Assembly: GCA_016795385.1 (NCBI GenBank)
Contig: JAEUHI010000062.1
Location: forward strand, 62,001 to 126,000
Direction of reading: 5' to 3'
DNA: 64,000 nucleotides
DNA from: Verrucomicrobiales bacterium
Lineage (GTDB): Bacteria > Verrucomicrobiota > Verrucomicrobiia > Verrucomicrobiales > DEV007
The notes under the pieces were generated by a model, which was given only the letters and a program-made list of their open reading frames with translations, made no database searches and was not told the origin of the DNA. Positions within the stretch are counted from its first letter, which is position 1, and each line of letters starts with the position of its first letter. Both the position numbers and the translations under genes were made by a program. Shown piece by piece: positions 51,478 through 60,836 of this stretch.

Positions 51478-53154
51478 TTACTTCGCCTTGGCGTCCCCTT
51501 TGGTTTTGCCCGCTTTCCCTTTCCCTTTCGGTCCCTTCTCTTTCCAGAACTCCTCCGCATCCGGCAGCGGACCGGCCATGGGTGGTGTCTCGAAAAACTT
51601 CCCGTCATCAATCATCCGCGGATCACCCGTGCCCTTCAGCACGTCGAGCAACTCTTTCTCCAAGGCCTCCTTCACCTCCGCATACGCCGGATCCTCGGCG
51701 AGGTTGGTGGTTTCGTGAGGATCCTTTTTCAGATCGTAGAGTTCATACTTCGGCCGCTTCCCGTAGACCCACTGATAGTGATCCCGCCACTCGGGCGTGT
51801 CGCGAACACCGACGAGCCAGGCTTTCGTCGGGCCTGAGTCTTCGTCGGGCAAGGTGACGCGGGTCTCGTTCTCGAGGTCTTCGACCGAGGGCGTGCCGCT
51901 GCTGTCGAGCAGATAGGGATCGCCCATGGGATAACGATCGGGACGGAAATTGATGATCAGCACGTGATCGGCCGTGCGGATGGCGCGCTGGGGATAAGGC
52001 GTGTAGTCCGATCGCGCGATCTCGACGTGGCGCTCGCGTCCCGTGAAAACACGGGTGCGGCTCTCGTCGACGAGGCCGCTCTTTTCCGAGCGCAGAGTCG
52101 GCCAAAGGCTGCGGCCAGTCATCACCTCCGGTGCCTTCAAGCCCGCGGCCTCGAGGAAGGTCGGAGCCAGGTCGGTGAGCGAGGCGAAGTCATCGACGAT
52201 GCGCCCGCCTTTCACGCCCGGACCGGTGATGGAAAGGCAAACGTTCGTGCCGAAGCCGTAGAGGTTGCATTTGCCGTGAGGGAATCCGGGAGCCCCGTGA
52301 TCGCCGCTGATCACGATGAGGGTGTTCTCCTTCTCCCCACGTTTCCCGAGCTCATCGAGCAGGGCACCGATGCCGGCGTCCCACGCTTTGATTTCCCCGA
52401 AATAATCCGCGAGGTCCTCGCGCACCTCGGGCACGTCGGGCAGGAACGGTGGCATCTTGCCCTTGAGCGTGTCGGGATCGATGCCCCAGAGCGCCTTGCC
52501 GCTGCCCTTGATCCACTTGCGGTGCACGTTGGTGGGCCCGAACCAATAACACCAGGGGCCATCACCCTCCTTCGCATCGAGAAAGTCCGCGAAGTTGCCG
52601 CGCGATTCCTCCAGAAGCTCGGCCTTGATCGTCTCGAAGGGGGTGCCTTCGGCGACGGCCTTTTTCGCGTTCTGGGAGAACTGGTTGAATCGGCCGCCGC
52701 GCTTCGCGAAGGCCTGCTCCTTGGTGAAAGGCGAGTTTGCCGGCGTGCCGGGGCCCCAGACTTTATGGGTGTAGCCGATGAAATAGCCGGCCTCCTGGAG
52801 CAGCAGCGGGTAACTCGGAATCGTGGCATCCCAGACCGCGCCGCGCAGGATCGCACCGGTGTTGGTGCGCCAGAAATGTTGTCCTGTCAGGAGGGCGCTG
52901 CGGCAGGGAGTGCAAGACGGAGCGCTGACGTGGGCGTTGCGGAAGAAGACGCCTTCCTTCGCGATCTTGTCGAAGTTCGGGGTCTCGACGACATCGTTGA
53001 TCGTGCCCGGTCCCTCGGTCTCGCGGAGAAGGGAGGCGTAACGGCCCCAGTCGTCGGCGAAGAGGAAGAGGATGTTCGGCTTTTTCTCCGCCGCCGATGC
53101 TGCGGTGAGACAGAGGGAAAGGGCGAGAGTGAAGAGGGTCGGGTGTTTCATCAA
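51478..53154 (-). CDS. Exported sulfatase (Cys-type) with Lys/Gly-rich tail
   Basis: The 558-residue protein has a signal peptide (LFTLALSLCLTAASA) and the site C81-TPCR in APSCTPCRSALLTGQ. The start motif ILFLFADDWGRYAS and TLIVISGDHGAPGFPHGKCNL mark the metal and substrate sites; the pattern resembles heparan N-sulfatase-like enzymes. The C-terminus (KEKGPKGKGKAGKTKGDAKAK) is a low-complexity basic tail like the tail of the sulfatase at 34087. It is the last gene of a three-sulfatase leftward unit. Confidence 0.94.
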   Translation of the reverse strand: MMKHPTLFTLALSLCLTAASAAEKKPNILFLFADDWGRYASLLRETEGPGTINDVVETPNFDKIAKEGVFFRNAHVSAPSCTPCRSALLTGQHFWRTNTGAILRGAVWDATIPSYPLLLQEAGYFIGYTHKVWGPGTPANSPFTKEQAFAKRGGRFNQFSQNAKKAVAEGTPFETIKAELLEESRGNFADFLDAKEGDGPWCYWFGPTNVHRKWIKGSGKALWGIDPDTLKGKMPPFLPDVPEVREDLADYFGEIKAWDAGIGALLDELGKRGEKENTLIVISGDHGAPGFPHGKCNLYGFGTNVCLSITGPGVKGGRIVDDFASLTDLAPTFLEAAGLKAPEVMTGRSLWPTLRSEKSGLVDESRTRVFTGRERHVEIARSDYTPYPQRAIRTADHVLIINFRPDRYPMGDPYLLDSSGTPSVEDLENETRVTLPDEDSGPTKAWLVGVRDTPEWRDHYQWVYGKRPKYELYDLKKDPHETTNLAEDPAYAEVKEALEKELLDVLKGTGDPRMIDDGKFFETPPMAGPLPDAEEFWKEKGPKGKGKAGKTKGDAKAK

Positions 53155-53165
53155 GGAGCTTCAGG

Positions 53166-54527
53166 TCAATTGGCAGAATTGGCGGGACGCTTCTTTTTAC
53201 CCTGCTCTTTGGGCGAAGTTGCGCCGGGATTTGCCGTGAGAAAGGCGCGATCGAGTTCAGTGGGGCGGGCATCCACGTAGCGATCGAGGATGGCCTGGAG
53301 CTTCACCCGCGCCTCCGGCGCGGCATCGGGAGCGAGCGGGGCGCCCTCCTCGAAGGGATCGGCGGAGAGGTCGAACATCTGACCGCCACGGTAGAGCTTG
53401 AAGGCGTGATCGAAGGCGTACTCTTTCACCTTCAGATCGGCCTGTTGCCGGGGCGAATACCAGAGGTAGAGCGCGTCGCGCGGCGTTCCCGCTTCACCTT
53501 TCAATTGTGGCAGAAAACTGACGCCGTCGCTGCCGTCGGGCACGGGAACTCCGGCCGCGTCGCAAAGCGTCGGCAGGAAATCGACCGCGCCGATGAGATC
53601 CTGACAAACCCGCCCCTTCTTCATCACCGCCGGCCAGCTCGCGATCAGCGGCACATGGGTGCCGCGGGAGGTGGTCGTGCCCTTGCCGCCTTGGTAGTCG
53701 GTTCCTTGGAAACGGCTCGTCACCGTGGAATGAGTGCCGTTGTCGCCGAGAAAGAGCAGCAGCGTGTTTTCACGAATGCCGAGTTCTTCAAGCTTCGCAT
53801 CGAGACGTCCGATCATCTTGTCCATGAAAGCGGTCATGTCGGCGAAATGTTTCACATCGCGATGAACCTTCTCGCCAATGGCTTTCGGGTCCCAATCACC
53901 ACTGTCCGGCGTCGGCTGGAAGGGATCGTGGGTGAGGATCATCGGATAATAGAGGAAGAAAGGCCGGTCCCGGTGCCGCGTCACGAAATCGAGGGCGAAG
54001 TCGTTGATGAGAGCGGGCCCGTAGCTGCCCTCGGGATACTCCTCCTCGACCCCGTTGCGTTCGAGGCCGGGATTCGCATATCGCGGCGGGCGGCGGGTCT
54101 GTTGCCAGAGCAGCGCATCATCGAAGCCGAAGTGTTGCGGCGAATCGGTCTCCTTGCCGAGCTGCCACTTGCCGCAGACGCCGGTGGCGTAGCCGACCTG
54201 TTTCAGGAGATGGGCGAAGGTGATCTCGTTTCGCGGCAGGGTGCCGAAATTGAGGTAGTTCCGCACATTGTGTTTCCCCGTCATCAAGGCGACCCGGGTC
54301 GGCGTGCAGAGCGGGTAGGAATGCGCGTTCTCAAACCTCACGCCTGTGGCGGCGAGCCGGTCGAGATGGGGTGTTTGATAGGATTCTCCACCGTTCGCCC
54401 CGACACATTCATAGCCAAAATCGTCGGCCATGATGAGGATGAGATTAGGCCGGGCGGCAACCTCGCTCCACGGGAAACACGAGACCGCGAGGACCGACAA
54501 GACCACGAAAAGGCGGCGGCGGATCAT
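53166..54527 (-). CDS. Exported arylsulfatase (Cys-type)
   Basis: The 453-residue sulfatase starts with a signal peptide (LFVVLSVLAVSCFPWSEVAA) and carries C74-TPTR in YPLCTPTRVALMTGKH. NLILIMADDFGYECVGANGG and LLLFLGDNGTHSTVTSRFQ are family motifs. The C-terminal SPKEQGKKKRPANSAN is basic. Its start overlaps the stop of the upstream sulfatase gene (ATGA), so the two are coupled. Its substrate is not readable from sequence. Confidence 0.95.
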   Translation of the reverse strand: MIRRRLFVVLSVLAVSCFPWSEVAARPNLILIMADDFGYECVGANGGESYQTPHLDRLAATGVRFENAHSYPLCTPTRVALMTGKHNVRNYLNFGTLPRNEITFAHLLKQVGYATGVCGKWQLGKETDSPQHFGFDDALLWQQTRRPPRYANPGLERNGVEEEYPEGSYGPALINDFALDFVTRHRDRPFFLYYPMILTHDPFQPTPDSGDWDPKAIGEKVHRDVKHFADMTAFMDKMIGRLDAKLEELGIRENTLLLFLGDNGTHSTVTSRFQGTDYQGGKGTTTSRGTHVPLIASWPAVMKKGRVCQDLIGAVDFLPTLCDAAGVPVPDGSDGVSFLPQLKGEAGTPRDALYLWYSPRQQADLKVKEYAFDHAFKLYRGGQMFDLSADPFEEGAPLAPDAAPEARVKLQAILDRYVDARPTELDRAFLTANPGATSPKEQGKKKRPANSAN

Positions 54528-56068
54528 GGCAGCACGGGCGTCAGCCGGGTGGCATGATCCATTTGCACCGGAAAACGGGCACCATGGGCCTCCGTCTGGG
54601 CAATGAGCCCCTCCATCATGCGCCGCAGTTCCTCCGGCCTTGCCTTGGCGAGATCGTTCTGCTCGAAGGGATCTTCGGCGAGATTGAAGAGCTGGTAGCG
54701 AGCCCCGCCGGACTGGATCAGCTCCCCGTGGGTCGGCACATCAGGCAGGTAGTGGTAGATCACCTTCCAATCACCGTCGCGCCAGACCGTGAAGTAGTTG
54801 CTGCGATGCGGCCCGTGCGGGTAATGCATCAGGAATTGCCGGGGATGGGAATCGTCGGTCTTGCCAGTGAGCAGCGTCTGGAGCGGACGCCCATCGACCA
54901 CATGCTCTGCCGGCGTGGCGACTCCCGCGAGTTGCAACACGGTCGGAAAAAGGTCGGTGACATTCGCGACTTGCGATTGGATCGCTCCTGCCGGGATGGG
55001 CAGAGCCTTTTGCAGAGGATTGTCAGGATTCACCTTCGCCCAAGCGGCGATGAAAGGCACGCGCATGCCACCCTCGTAATGGGCACCCTTCTTTCCGCGG
55101 AGCGGCGCGGCGCAGGCGACCTCGTGCTGGTTGCCGAGGGGAGCGTCGGATCCGTTGTCGCCAAGGAAGATCACGAGCGTGTCCTCGGCCTCGCCGATCG
55201 CCTCAAGCTGGTCGAGGACATCACCAAGCGATTGGTCCATGCCTTCGACGAGGGTGGCAAAGGCCTGGGCCTGCTCCGGTTTGCCCGAGTCCTTGTAATT
55301 GGCCGCAAACCGTGGATCGGAATCGAAGGGTGCATGGACGGCGTAGTGGGCGAAGTAGAGGAAAAACGGATCGCCCGTACCCACCACTTCCTTGAGGGCC
55401 GCGTTGGCCTCGATCGTGAGCGCCTCGGTCAGGAAGGTGTCGGTGCCATGGTATTTTTCCAGTCCTGGCACGGCGTGATGGGTACGCTTTCCGAGCCCTC
55501 CATAGTTTTTCTCCCCAAAGTAGCTACCCGGCGCACCGAAGGAGGCGCCCGCGATGTTGCGGTCGAAACCGATCTTCGAGGGATCTGCCCCGGGCAACGC
55601 ACGGGGTGCGAAGTGTCCCTTGCCGACGTGGAGGGTGCGGTAGCCTCCTGCCGCGAGCAGCCCGGGCAGGGTGATGTCGCCGGGAGCGAGACCCTCCCAA
55701 TCCCAATCGGGAGCGCCTTGCGGCCCCGCATTGTTCTGATCAGGATTGATCCAGTTGGTGACGCCGTGCCGGGCGGCGTTCTGCCCGGTCATGACCGACA
55801 CGCGGGTCGGCGAGCAGACGCTCATCGCATAGAATTGATTGAAACGGATCCCCTGCCCCGCGAGCCGCTCCATCGAGGGCGTGCGATAGAAATCGTTCAA
55901 AGGGTAACGCTTCGGTTTGCCGTCCTCGCCGGTGAGGAAAGGCACCGAGGTATCCATGATGCCCATGTCATCGATGAGGAACACCACGAAGTTCGGCCGG
56001 TCCGCGGCGATCGTCGATTGTGCCAGGGCAATAGCGCCAAAAAGAAGGAAAACGATGCGGGAATTCAT
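54524..56068 (-). CDS. Exported arylsulfatase (Cys-type)
   Basis: The 514-residue protein has a signal peptide (MNSRIVFLLFGAIALAQSTIA) and the site C85-SPTR in SVCSPTRVSVMTGQNAARHG. An insert of about 25 residues lies between the DD of FVVFLIDDMGIMDTS and TPSMERLA. LVIFLGDNGSDAPLGNQHE holds the second metal motif. ATG 56068 begins the signal peptide and is preferred to upstream in-frame starts. It is the first gene of the second sulfatase unit, and its product should be in the periplasm or outside. Confidence 0.95.
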   Translation of the reverse strand: MNSRIVFLLFGAIALAQSTIAADRPNFVVFLIDDMGIMDTSVPFLTGEDGKPKRYPLNDFYRTPSMERLAGQGIRFNQFYAMSVCSPTRVSVMTGQNAARHGVTNWINPDQNNAGPQGAPDWDWEGLAPGDITLPGLLAAGGYRTLHVGKGHFAPRALPGADPSKIGFDRNIAGASFGAPGSYFGEKNYGGLGKRTHHAVPGLEKYHGTDTFLTEALTIEANAALKEVVGTGDPFFLYFAHYAVHAPFDSDPRFAANYKDSGKPEQAQAFATLVEGMDQSLGDVLDQLEAIGEAEDTLVIFLGDNGSDAPLGNQHEVACAAPLRGKKGAHYEGGMRVPFIAAWAKVNPDNPLQKALPIPAGAIQSQVANVTDLFPTVLQLAGVATPAEHVVDGRPLQTLLTGKTDDSHPRQFLMHYPHGPHRSNYFTVWRDGDWKVIYHYLPDVPTHGELIQSGGARYQLFNLAEDPFEQNDLAKARPEELRRMMEGLIAQTEAHGARFPVQMDHATRLTPVLP

Positions 56069-56142
56069 CGCGCTATCGGAACCTTTCGGGCGATGAATGT
56101 CAAGATACGGCGATTCTGAACGACGCGACTTCACTCCGCAAC

Positions 56143-57174
56143 CTACACCGAAGCCTTGCGCAGCTTGTCGAGAATCGCCTTCCCCACACCGCGATCGGGC
56201 ACGGGTTCGGCGATGATCTCGTCGAAGCCGCCCTTGTCGAGCTGGCCGATGAGATGGAAAAGACGGATCCCGGCTTCGGCGACACGGCCCGATCCGGGGC
56301 TCATCACCGCGACCTCGGCCCAATCATGCAAATCGAGGAAGCCGTCCTTTTCCTCACCTCGATAACTCAGCAGCGCGTAGCGTTTGCCGGGATCGGGGGA
56401 GAAATCGCGCGGGCTCTCGAGGAGGCGCAGCGGTGTGCGCGGGGCATAATGTTTTGCGAGCATGCCGGGTGCCTCGGGGGCGGCGCTCTCGACGGCTTCG
56501 TTCCGTTTCACGAAGACGACCTTGCCGAATTTCTTGAGGTCATCCTCGGTGATAGGCCCGGGTCGGAGCACTTCGATGATGGGTTTCGGGGTGCCTGGAA
56601 GGATCCTCACGATGGTCGACTCGAGCCCGCGGGCACAGGCGCCGCCATCGACGATGAGGGGGATACGGCCATCGAGTTGGTCGAAGACGAGCGCGGCCGA
56701 AGTGGGACTGAGCGCGCCGAAACGATTCGCGCTGGGCGCGGCGACGGGACCTCCGAAGTGCTTGAGGATGCGGTGGAAGATCGGGTGCTCGCATTGCCGC
56801 ACCGCGACGGTGGGCAGCCCGGCGGTGACGAGATCGGGGATGACCGGCTTCTTCGGCAGGAGGAGCGTGAGCGGCCCCGGCCAGAAGGTCTCGACGAGCT
56901 GGATCACGGTCTTGGCGATTTCCGCGGGCACTTCGGCGACGTCCCGCAGCATCGTTTTGTTCGGCAGGTGGACGATGAGGGGATCGAAATGAGGACGCTC
57001 TTTCGCTTCGAAGATCTTCGCGACCGCGGTGGGATTGAGGGCATCGGCGGCGAGTCCGTAGACCGTCTCGGTCGGCAGGGCTACGACATCGCCTCCACGC
57101 AACAAGGCCACGGCACGATTGACGGTCTCGCGCGTGTTCAACTCGTTGTCGGTGAGGGCGATTTCGGTCTGCAT
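56143..57174 (-). CDS. sua5: L-threonylcarbamoyladenylate synthase (Sua5/TsaC long form)
   Basis: The 343-residue enzyme makes threonylcarbamoyl-AMP for the t6A modification of tRNA. The YrdC domain shows VVALPTETVYGLAADALNPTAV, IFEAKERPHFDPLIVHL and the C-terminal part begins after PGMLAKHYAPRTPLRLL, the conserved Sua5 linker. The extra C-terminal domain (about 100 residues) identifies the Sua5 rather than TsaC form. It is divergent from aroK with a 45-base spacer between them. Confidence 0.95.
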   Translation of the reverse strand: MQTEIALTDNELNTRETVNRAVALLRGGDVVALPTETVYGLAADALNPTAVAKIFEAKERPHFDPLIVHLPNKTMLRDVAEVPAEIAKTVIQLVETFWPGPLTLLLPKKPVIPDLVTAGLPTVAVRQCEHPIFHRILKHFGGPVAAPSANRFGALSPTSAALVFDQLDGRIPLIVDGGACARGLESTIVRILPGTPKPIIEVLRPGPITEDDLKKFGKVVFVKRNEAVESAAPEAPGMLAKHYAPRTPLRLLESPRDFSPDPGKRYALLSYRGEEKDGFLDLHDWAEVAVMSPGSGRVAEAGIRLFHLIGQLDKGGFDEIIAEPVPDRGVGKAILDKLRKASV

Positions 57175-57219
57175 GAAAAGAGAGGGGGATTCTGCTTTGG
57201 CAGCGGCACGGTTCGCGCT

Positions 57220-57786
57220 ATGCTGCGACCAGTGAATACGTCAGGAAAACGCGCTCGCAATCTCATTTTGATCGGCTTCATGGGCACGGGCAAGACCACC
57301 GTGGGCCAGCGCGTCGCCCGCAGTCTCGGTTTCCGCTTCGTGGATACGGACAAATTGATCGTGAAACAGACCGGCAAACCGATCCCGAAAATCTTCGAGG
57401 AATCAGGCGAGGACTTTTTCCGGAGTCTCGAGACGGCAGTGCTGAGAGAGTGTGGGACCGGAGAGAACCAGGTGATCTCCACCGGCGGCGGCATTGTGAC
57501 CCGTCCGGAGAATCACGAGCTGCTGAAAGCGGCGGGCTATGTGATCTGGCTGAAGACCGCGCCCGAGATCATCTACGAACGGGTGCGTCGCAACCGGAAC
57601 CGCCCTTTGTTGAAAACCGCCGACCCGCTGCAGACGATCCGCGATCTCCTCGAGATCAGGAAGCCGCTCTACGACGCCTGCGCCGATCTCTCCATCACGA
57701 CCGATCATCTGACGATGGAGGAGACCTGCTACGGAGTCACCGAATCGGCGAGGCTTGCCCTGGGCGGCGAGCCGGACTCCGAGTAA
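57220..57786 (+). CDS. aroK: Shikimate kinase
   Basis: The 188-residue protein has Walker A GFMGTGKTTVGQ near residues 19-30, the shikimate-binding Asp in FVDTDKLI, and ISTGGGIVTRP as the GGG motif. The lid RNRNRPLL contains the conserved Arg. It phosphorylates shikimate in aromatic amino acid synthesis. ATG 57220 gives an N-terminus with a short basic extension. A weak hairpin follows at the stop codon. Confidence 0.94.
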   Translation: MLRPVNTSGKRARNLILIGFMGTGKTTVGQRVARSLGFRFVDTDKLIVKQTGKPIPKIFEESGEDFFRSLETAVLRECGTGENQVISTGGGIVTRPENHELLKAAGYVIWLKTAPEIIYERVRRNRNRPLLKTADPLQTIRDLLEIRKPLYDACADLSITTDHLTMEETCYGVTESARLALGGEPDSE

Positions 57787-57804
57787 AAGGCGGGAAACGC
57801 CGCC

Positions 57805-58251
57805 CTATTTTGGCGGACCTTGGGCGGCCGCCTTGGCGATGGCCTGGATCTTGGTCCGCTCCGTTTCCCCGAGCTGATCGAGCGGATAATCGACGGGCTC
57901 TTTCCGGCCCTCGACGAGAAAGCGGACCTTTCCTTCCCGGATGATCTCGACCGGACCCGTCTCGCCCTCGGCGGGAGCGGAAAAGGCGAGGAGGCGGGCC
58001 ATCATCGTTTTGCCCGCCAGATTCGCCCAGGCCTCGACGGGAGTGACCGCGATGTATTGGACCACCACGGGGCGAGCGGTCGGCGTGACGCCCGTCACTC
58101 CCGTGGCCGAGCCTGCGCCACCGTTCTCGCCGAGATTGCGTTTGCCCGACTGGCCCGGATTCGGCGGCACGGTGAGTTGCGCCGACGCGGAGACGATCCA
58201 CCCGCTTGCAAGGGTTGCCAAAAACCACGACGCCCGGAGCCCGATCTTCAT
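57805..58251 (-). CDS. Exported hypothetical protein with SHD1-like end
   Basis: The 148-residue protein has a signal peptide (MKIGLRASWFLATLASGWIVSASA). The middle is a low-complexity Gly/Asn/Thr segment, and the C-terminal part (GKVRFLVEGRKEPVDYPLDQ, then LGETERTKIQAIAKAA) resembles the SHD1-type domain frequent in PVC proteins. The match is tentative. It lies 44 bases from the end of the next oxidoreductase gene and has no clear operon partner. Confidence 0.65.
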   Translation of the reverse strand: MKIGLRASWFLATLASGWIVSASAQLTVPPNPGQSGKRNLGENGGAGSATGVTGVTPTARPVVVQYIAVTPVEAWANLAGKTMMARLLAFSAPAEGETGPVEIIREGKVRFLVEGRKEPVDYPLDQLGETERTKIQAIAKAAAQGPPK

Positions 58252-58295
58252 CGGGTCCGAGCGTAGCAGAAATCGCCGTATTCCGGCAAGAGGGA

Positions 58296-59789
58296 TCAGA
58301 GCACCTCGGGCACGGTGTAGGGCGCGCGATACTCGCGGGTGGCGAGTTTGTTCGCGGGCGCGTCGAGCTCACCATTGCCTTCGGCCCACTCCGTCTGCGG
58401 ATTGAACTTCAGCATGGGTCCGAGGACGATGCTTTCCTTCGCGAGATCCACGCCGTTGCGGGCGAGGTGATCGGCCATCGAGCCGAATCGCTCGGTGAGA
58501 AGGGCGTCGTCTTTGATCTTCTCGAGGATCTCTTCCTTCTTCAGGGCCGCGCCGAGACGGTGCGAGATGAGCCCGGTATGGCAAAGAGCGCTGGAAAGGT
58601 GCGTCTCTTCGCAGTCGGCGTATTGCTCCTCGACCTTGCGACTCTTCACCGCGGTGATGAAGTTCGCGAAGATGTCCTCGGTCTTGAAGGGCTCGGGCGC
58701 GGGCATTTCCTTGCCTTCGAGATCCTTGATTTTCACCTTGCCGCCGGCATCGGTGAAAACGAAACCGCCTTCGCAGGCGACGACGACGGAGACACCGCTC
58801 AGGCCTTCGAATTCCTCGGGCGATTCCATGGTCCACTCCTTCTGCGCTTCCTTGCTCTTGGGCAGGCCGCGGGTTTCGAAAATGAGGGGAGCGGCATCGT
58901 AATCGTGATAGACGACCTGGGTGTTCGGCGTCTCGCCGTCATCCTCGTAGCCGAGGCGACCACCGATGCTCATGGTGCGGGGGGCGATCGTGTCTTCACC
59001 GAGATACCAGCGGGCGACGTCCATCTGGTGGATGCCCTGGTTGCCCATGTCGCCGTTGCCGTAGGCGTAGAACCAGTGCCAGTCGTAGTGGAACTTCTTG
59101 CGACGCAGCGGCGTCTCGAGCTCGGCGGGACCACACCAGAGATCATAGTTCACTCCCTCGGGGATTTCGCCATTGCCGCCCTGACCGATGGACTTGCGGG
59201 CCTTGTAACACATGCCCTTCACATACTTGATCTTCCCGAGCTTGCCGTCCTGGACGAACTTCACGGCCGCCTGGATCGAGCCGAGCGAGCGGCTCTGGGT
59301 GCCACCCTGACAAATCTTTCCTTCCTTGCGGGCGAGCTTCACGAGCTGGCGTCCTTCCCACACGTTGTGGGAGATGGGCTTTTCGACGTAGGCATCCTTG
59401 CCCGCCTGGATCGCCCAGACGCCGGCGAGAGTGTGCCAGTGGTTCGGCGTGGCGGTGGACATCACGTCGATGTCGCCCTTCTCGAACATCTCGCGCATGT
59501 CGGCATAACCTTTCACCTCGATCTTCTGCTTGTTCGCGGCAGCGGTGACGCGGGCATCGAGCACGGCGGGATCGATGTCGCAGAGGGCGGTGAGACGCAC
59601 GCCCTTCATGCCGGAGAAGGCGCTGATGTGGGACTGGCCGCGGCCATTCACCCCGATGACACCGACGCGGATGTCGTCATTGGCGCCGAGGACGCGGGAG
59701 TTGGGCCAGGCGAGGGCGAGACCGAATCCTGCTCCATACTTGAGGACTTTGCGGCGATCGATCGTGGTGGGTTGGGTCGGGGTGTTCAT
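58296..59789 (-). CDS. Exported Gfo/Idh/MocA oxidoreductase
   Basis: The 497-residue protein has a TAT-like signal (IDRRKVLKYGAGFGLALAWP) and the Rossmann start IRVGVIGVNGRGQSH. The family's EKPISHNVWEGR lies near residue 137, followed by GGTQSRSLGSIQAAVKFV and the WHWFYAYGNGDMGNQGIHQMD block of the long PVC subgroup. ATG 59789 is favoured since the signal begins there. It is probably periplasmic. No sugar-degradation gene touches it, unlike the oxidoreductases at 41955 and 44021. Confidence 0.92.
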   Translation of the reverse strand: MNTPTQPTTIDRRKVLKYGAGFGLALAWPNSRVLGANDDIRVGVIGVNGRGQSHISAFSGMKGVRLTALCDIDPAVLDARVTAAANKQKIEVKGYADMREMFEKGDIDVMSTATPNHWHTLAGVWAIQAGKDAYVEKPISHNVWEGRQLVKLARKEGKICQGGTQSRSLGSIQAAVKFVQDGKLGKIKYVKGMCYKARKSIGQGGNGEIPEGVNYDLWCGPAELETPLRRKKFHYDWHWFYAYGNGDMGNQGIHQMDVARWYLGEDTIAPRTMSIGGRLGYEDDGETPNTQVVYHDYDAAPLIFETRGLPKSKEAQKEWTMESPEEFEGLSGVSVVVACEGGFVFTDAGGKVKIKDLEGKEMPAPEPFKTEDIFANFITAVKSRKVEEQYADCEETHLSSALCHTGLISHRLGAALKKEEILEKIKDDALLTERFGSMADHLARNGVDLAKESIVLGPMLKFNPQTEWAEGNGELDAPANKLATREYRAPYTVPEVL

Positions 59790-59936
59790 GATGAAGAGCC
59801 GGAAAATACGAAAATCCCGGCCCGAGGGCAATCCCGAAGAATTCCCGCGGTTGCGGCGGCGGGCTGGCACGGGAGATGGGTGAAGAGGGTAGAGTGCCGC
59901 GATCGACCCTGTCAGGTCGGCATGGCACGGCCAAAG

Positions 59937-60101
59937 ATGACAAAACGCCCGATCCGCGATAAGGTCCACGGATCGTGGCGATACACGGAGGCGCGCGGGA
60001 TCGAGGCGGAGATCGCGATCTCCTGCCTCGGGGTGACCCTGCCCTTGCGGGAGGTCTACGAACGGGTCGATTTCCGGTCGCCGGTCAATCCCGGTTCATG
60101 A
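59937..60101 (+). CDS. Possible 54-residue small protein
   Basis: ATG 59937 opens a 54-codon frame (MTKRPIRDKVHGSWRYTEAR at the start, ending VDFRSPVNPGS) with GC-rich third positions like real genes here. It overlaps the convergent Bax-inhibitor gene by 17 bases. A further in-frame ATG at 59922 would add five residues. No ribosome site or known domain is seen. I give it moderate support from codon use only. Confidence 0.4.
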   Translation: MTKRPIRDKVHGSWRYTEARGIEAEIAISCLGVTLPLREVYERVDFRSPVNPGS

Positions 60102-60789
60102 AGATCCGGAGAATGTACCAGAAGAGCAGCGCCACACTCGCGAACAAGGACAGCGACGCCGAGACGTATTGGTCGGTGCGGTAGTGGTGGATGATGTTCG
60201 AGGTGTTGTAGAGGATCGAGACCGCGGCGAAGAGCGCCATCGCTCCGGCAAAGAAGGTGCCGAGATTGAAGCCGAAGATCATCGAGACGATGATGATGCC
60301 GAGGGCGATGAATCCACCCACCATGAGGAAACCGCGAAGAAAGGAGAAATCCTTGCCCGTGGCGAAAGCCGCGAAGGTGAGACCACCGAAAACGAAGCCC
60401 GTCGTGACGCCGGCCTTGAGGATCACCTGGGGATCGCCTGAATGGAAGGCGGCCAGGTAAAGCAAGGGCAGGAAGACGATGGCCTCGGCCACCACAAACA
60501 GGCCGAGCCCGGCATACTGCACCCCGCGCGACACATCGGAATTGGCGAGCCGGTCGGCCAGCATCGAGACTCCCATGAACAAACCGAGCACGACGAGCCA
60601 GCTGTATTTCGTACCCAGCATCAGCCCGATGAGCGTCTCGCCGATGCTGTGGTTCAGCAAAAACCACTCGACGCCGATGAAAGCGAGGATGGCGAAGCCA
60701 AGGTGGAGGTAGGTCTGGCGGATGAAGGCGGCGCGCTCGTTGGGAGCGGCGGCGGCGACCGTGTAGGGATTACCGTAGGCGGAGTTCAT
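60085..60789 (-). CDS. Bax inhibitor-1/YccA family membrane protein
   Basis: The 234-residue protein has seven hydrophobic segments and the family core GFVFGGLTFAAFATGKDFSFL plus GFNLGTFFAGAMALFAAVSILYNT. YccA-like proteins are thought to modulate membrane proteolysis or ion leak; function is not established in bacteria of this group. The N-terminus (NERAAFIRQTYLHLGFAILA) is typical of the short prokaryotic form. It is transcribed leftward and overlaps a possible small convergent gene. Confidence 0.92.
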   Translation of the reverse strand: MNSAYGNPYTVAAAAPNERAAFIRQTYLHLGFAILAFIGVEWFLLNHSIGETLIGLMLGTKYSWLVVLGLFMGVSMLADRLANSDVSRGVQYAGLGLFVVAEAIVFLPLLYLAAFHSGDPQVILKAGVTTGFVFGGLTFAAFATGKDFSFLRGFLMVGGFIALGIIIVSMIFGFNLGTFFAGAMALFAAVSILYNTSNIIHHYRTDQYVSASLSLFASVALLFWYILRIFMNRD

Positions 60790-60836
60790 GGTGGGGATCA
60801 GGGTAAGGGAAAATCAACCGGCAGGGCAAGGACGAA

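Noticed and set aside
57789..57812. Terminator after aroK
   Set aside because: The GGCG/CGCC stem is only four pairs and the T-run is short and interrupted, too weak to call.
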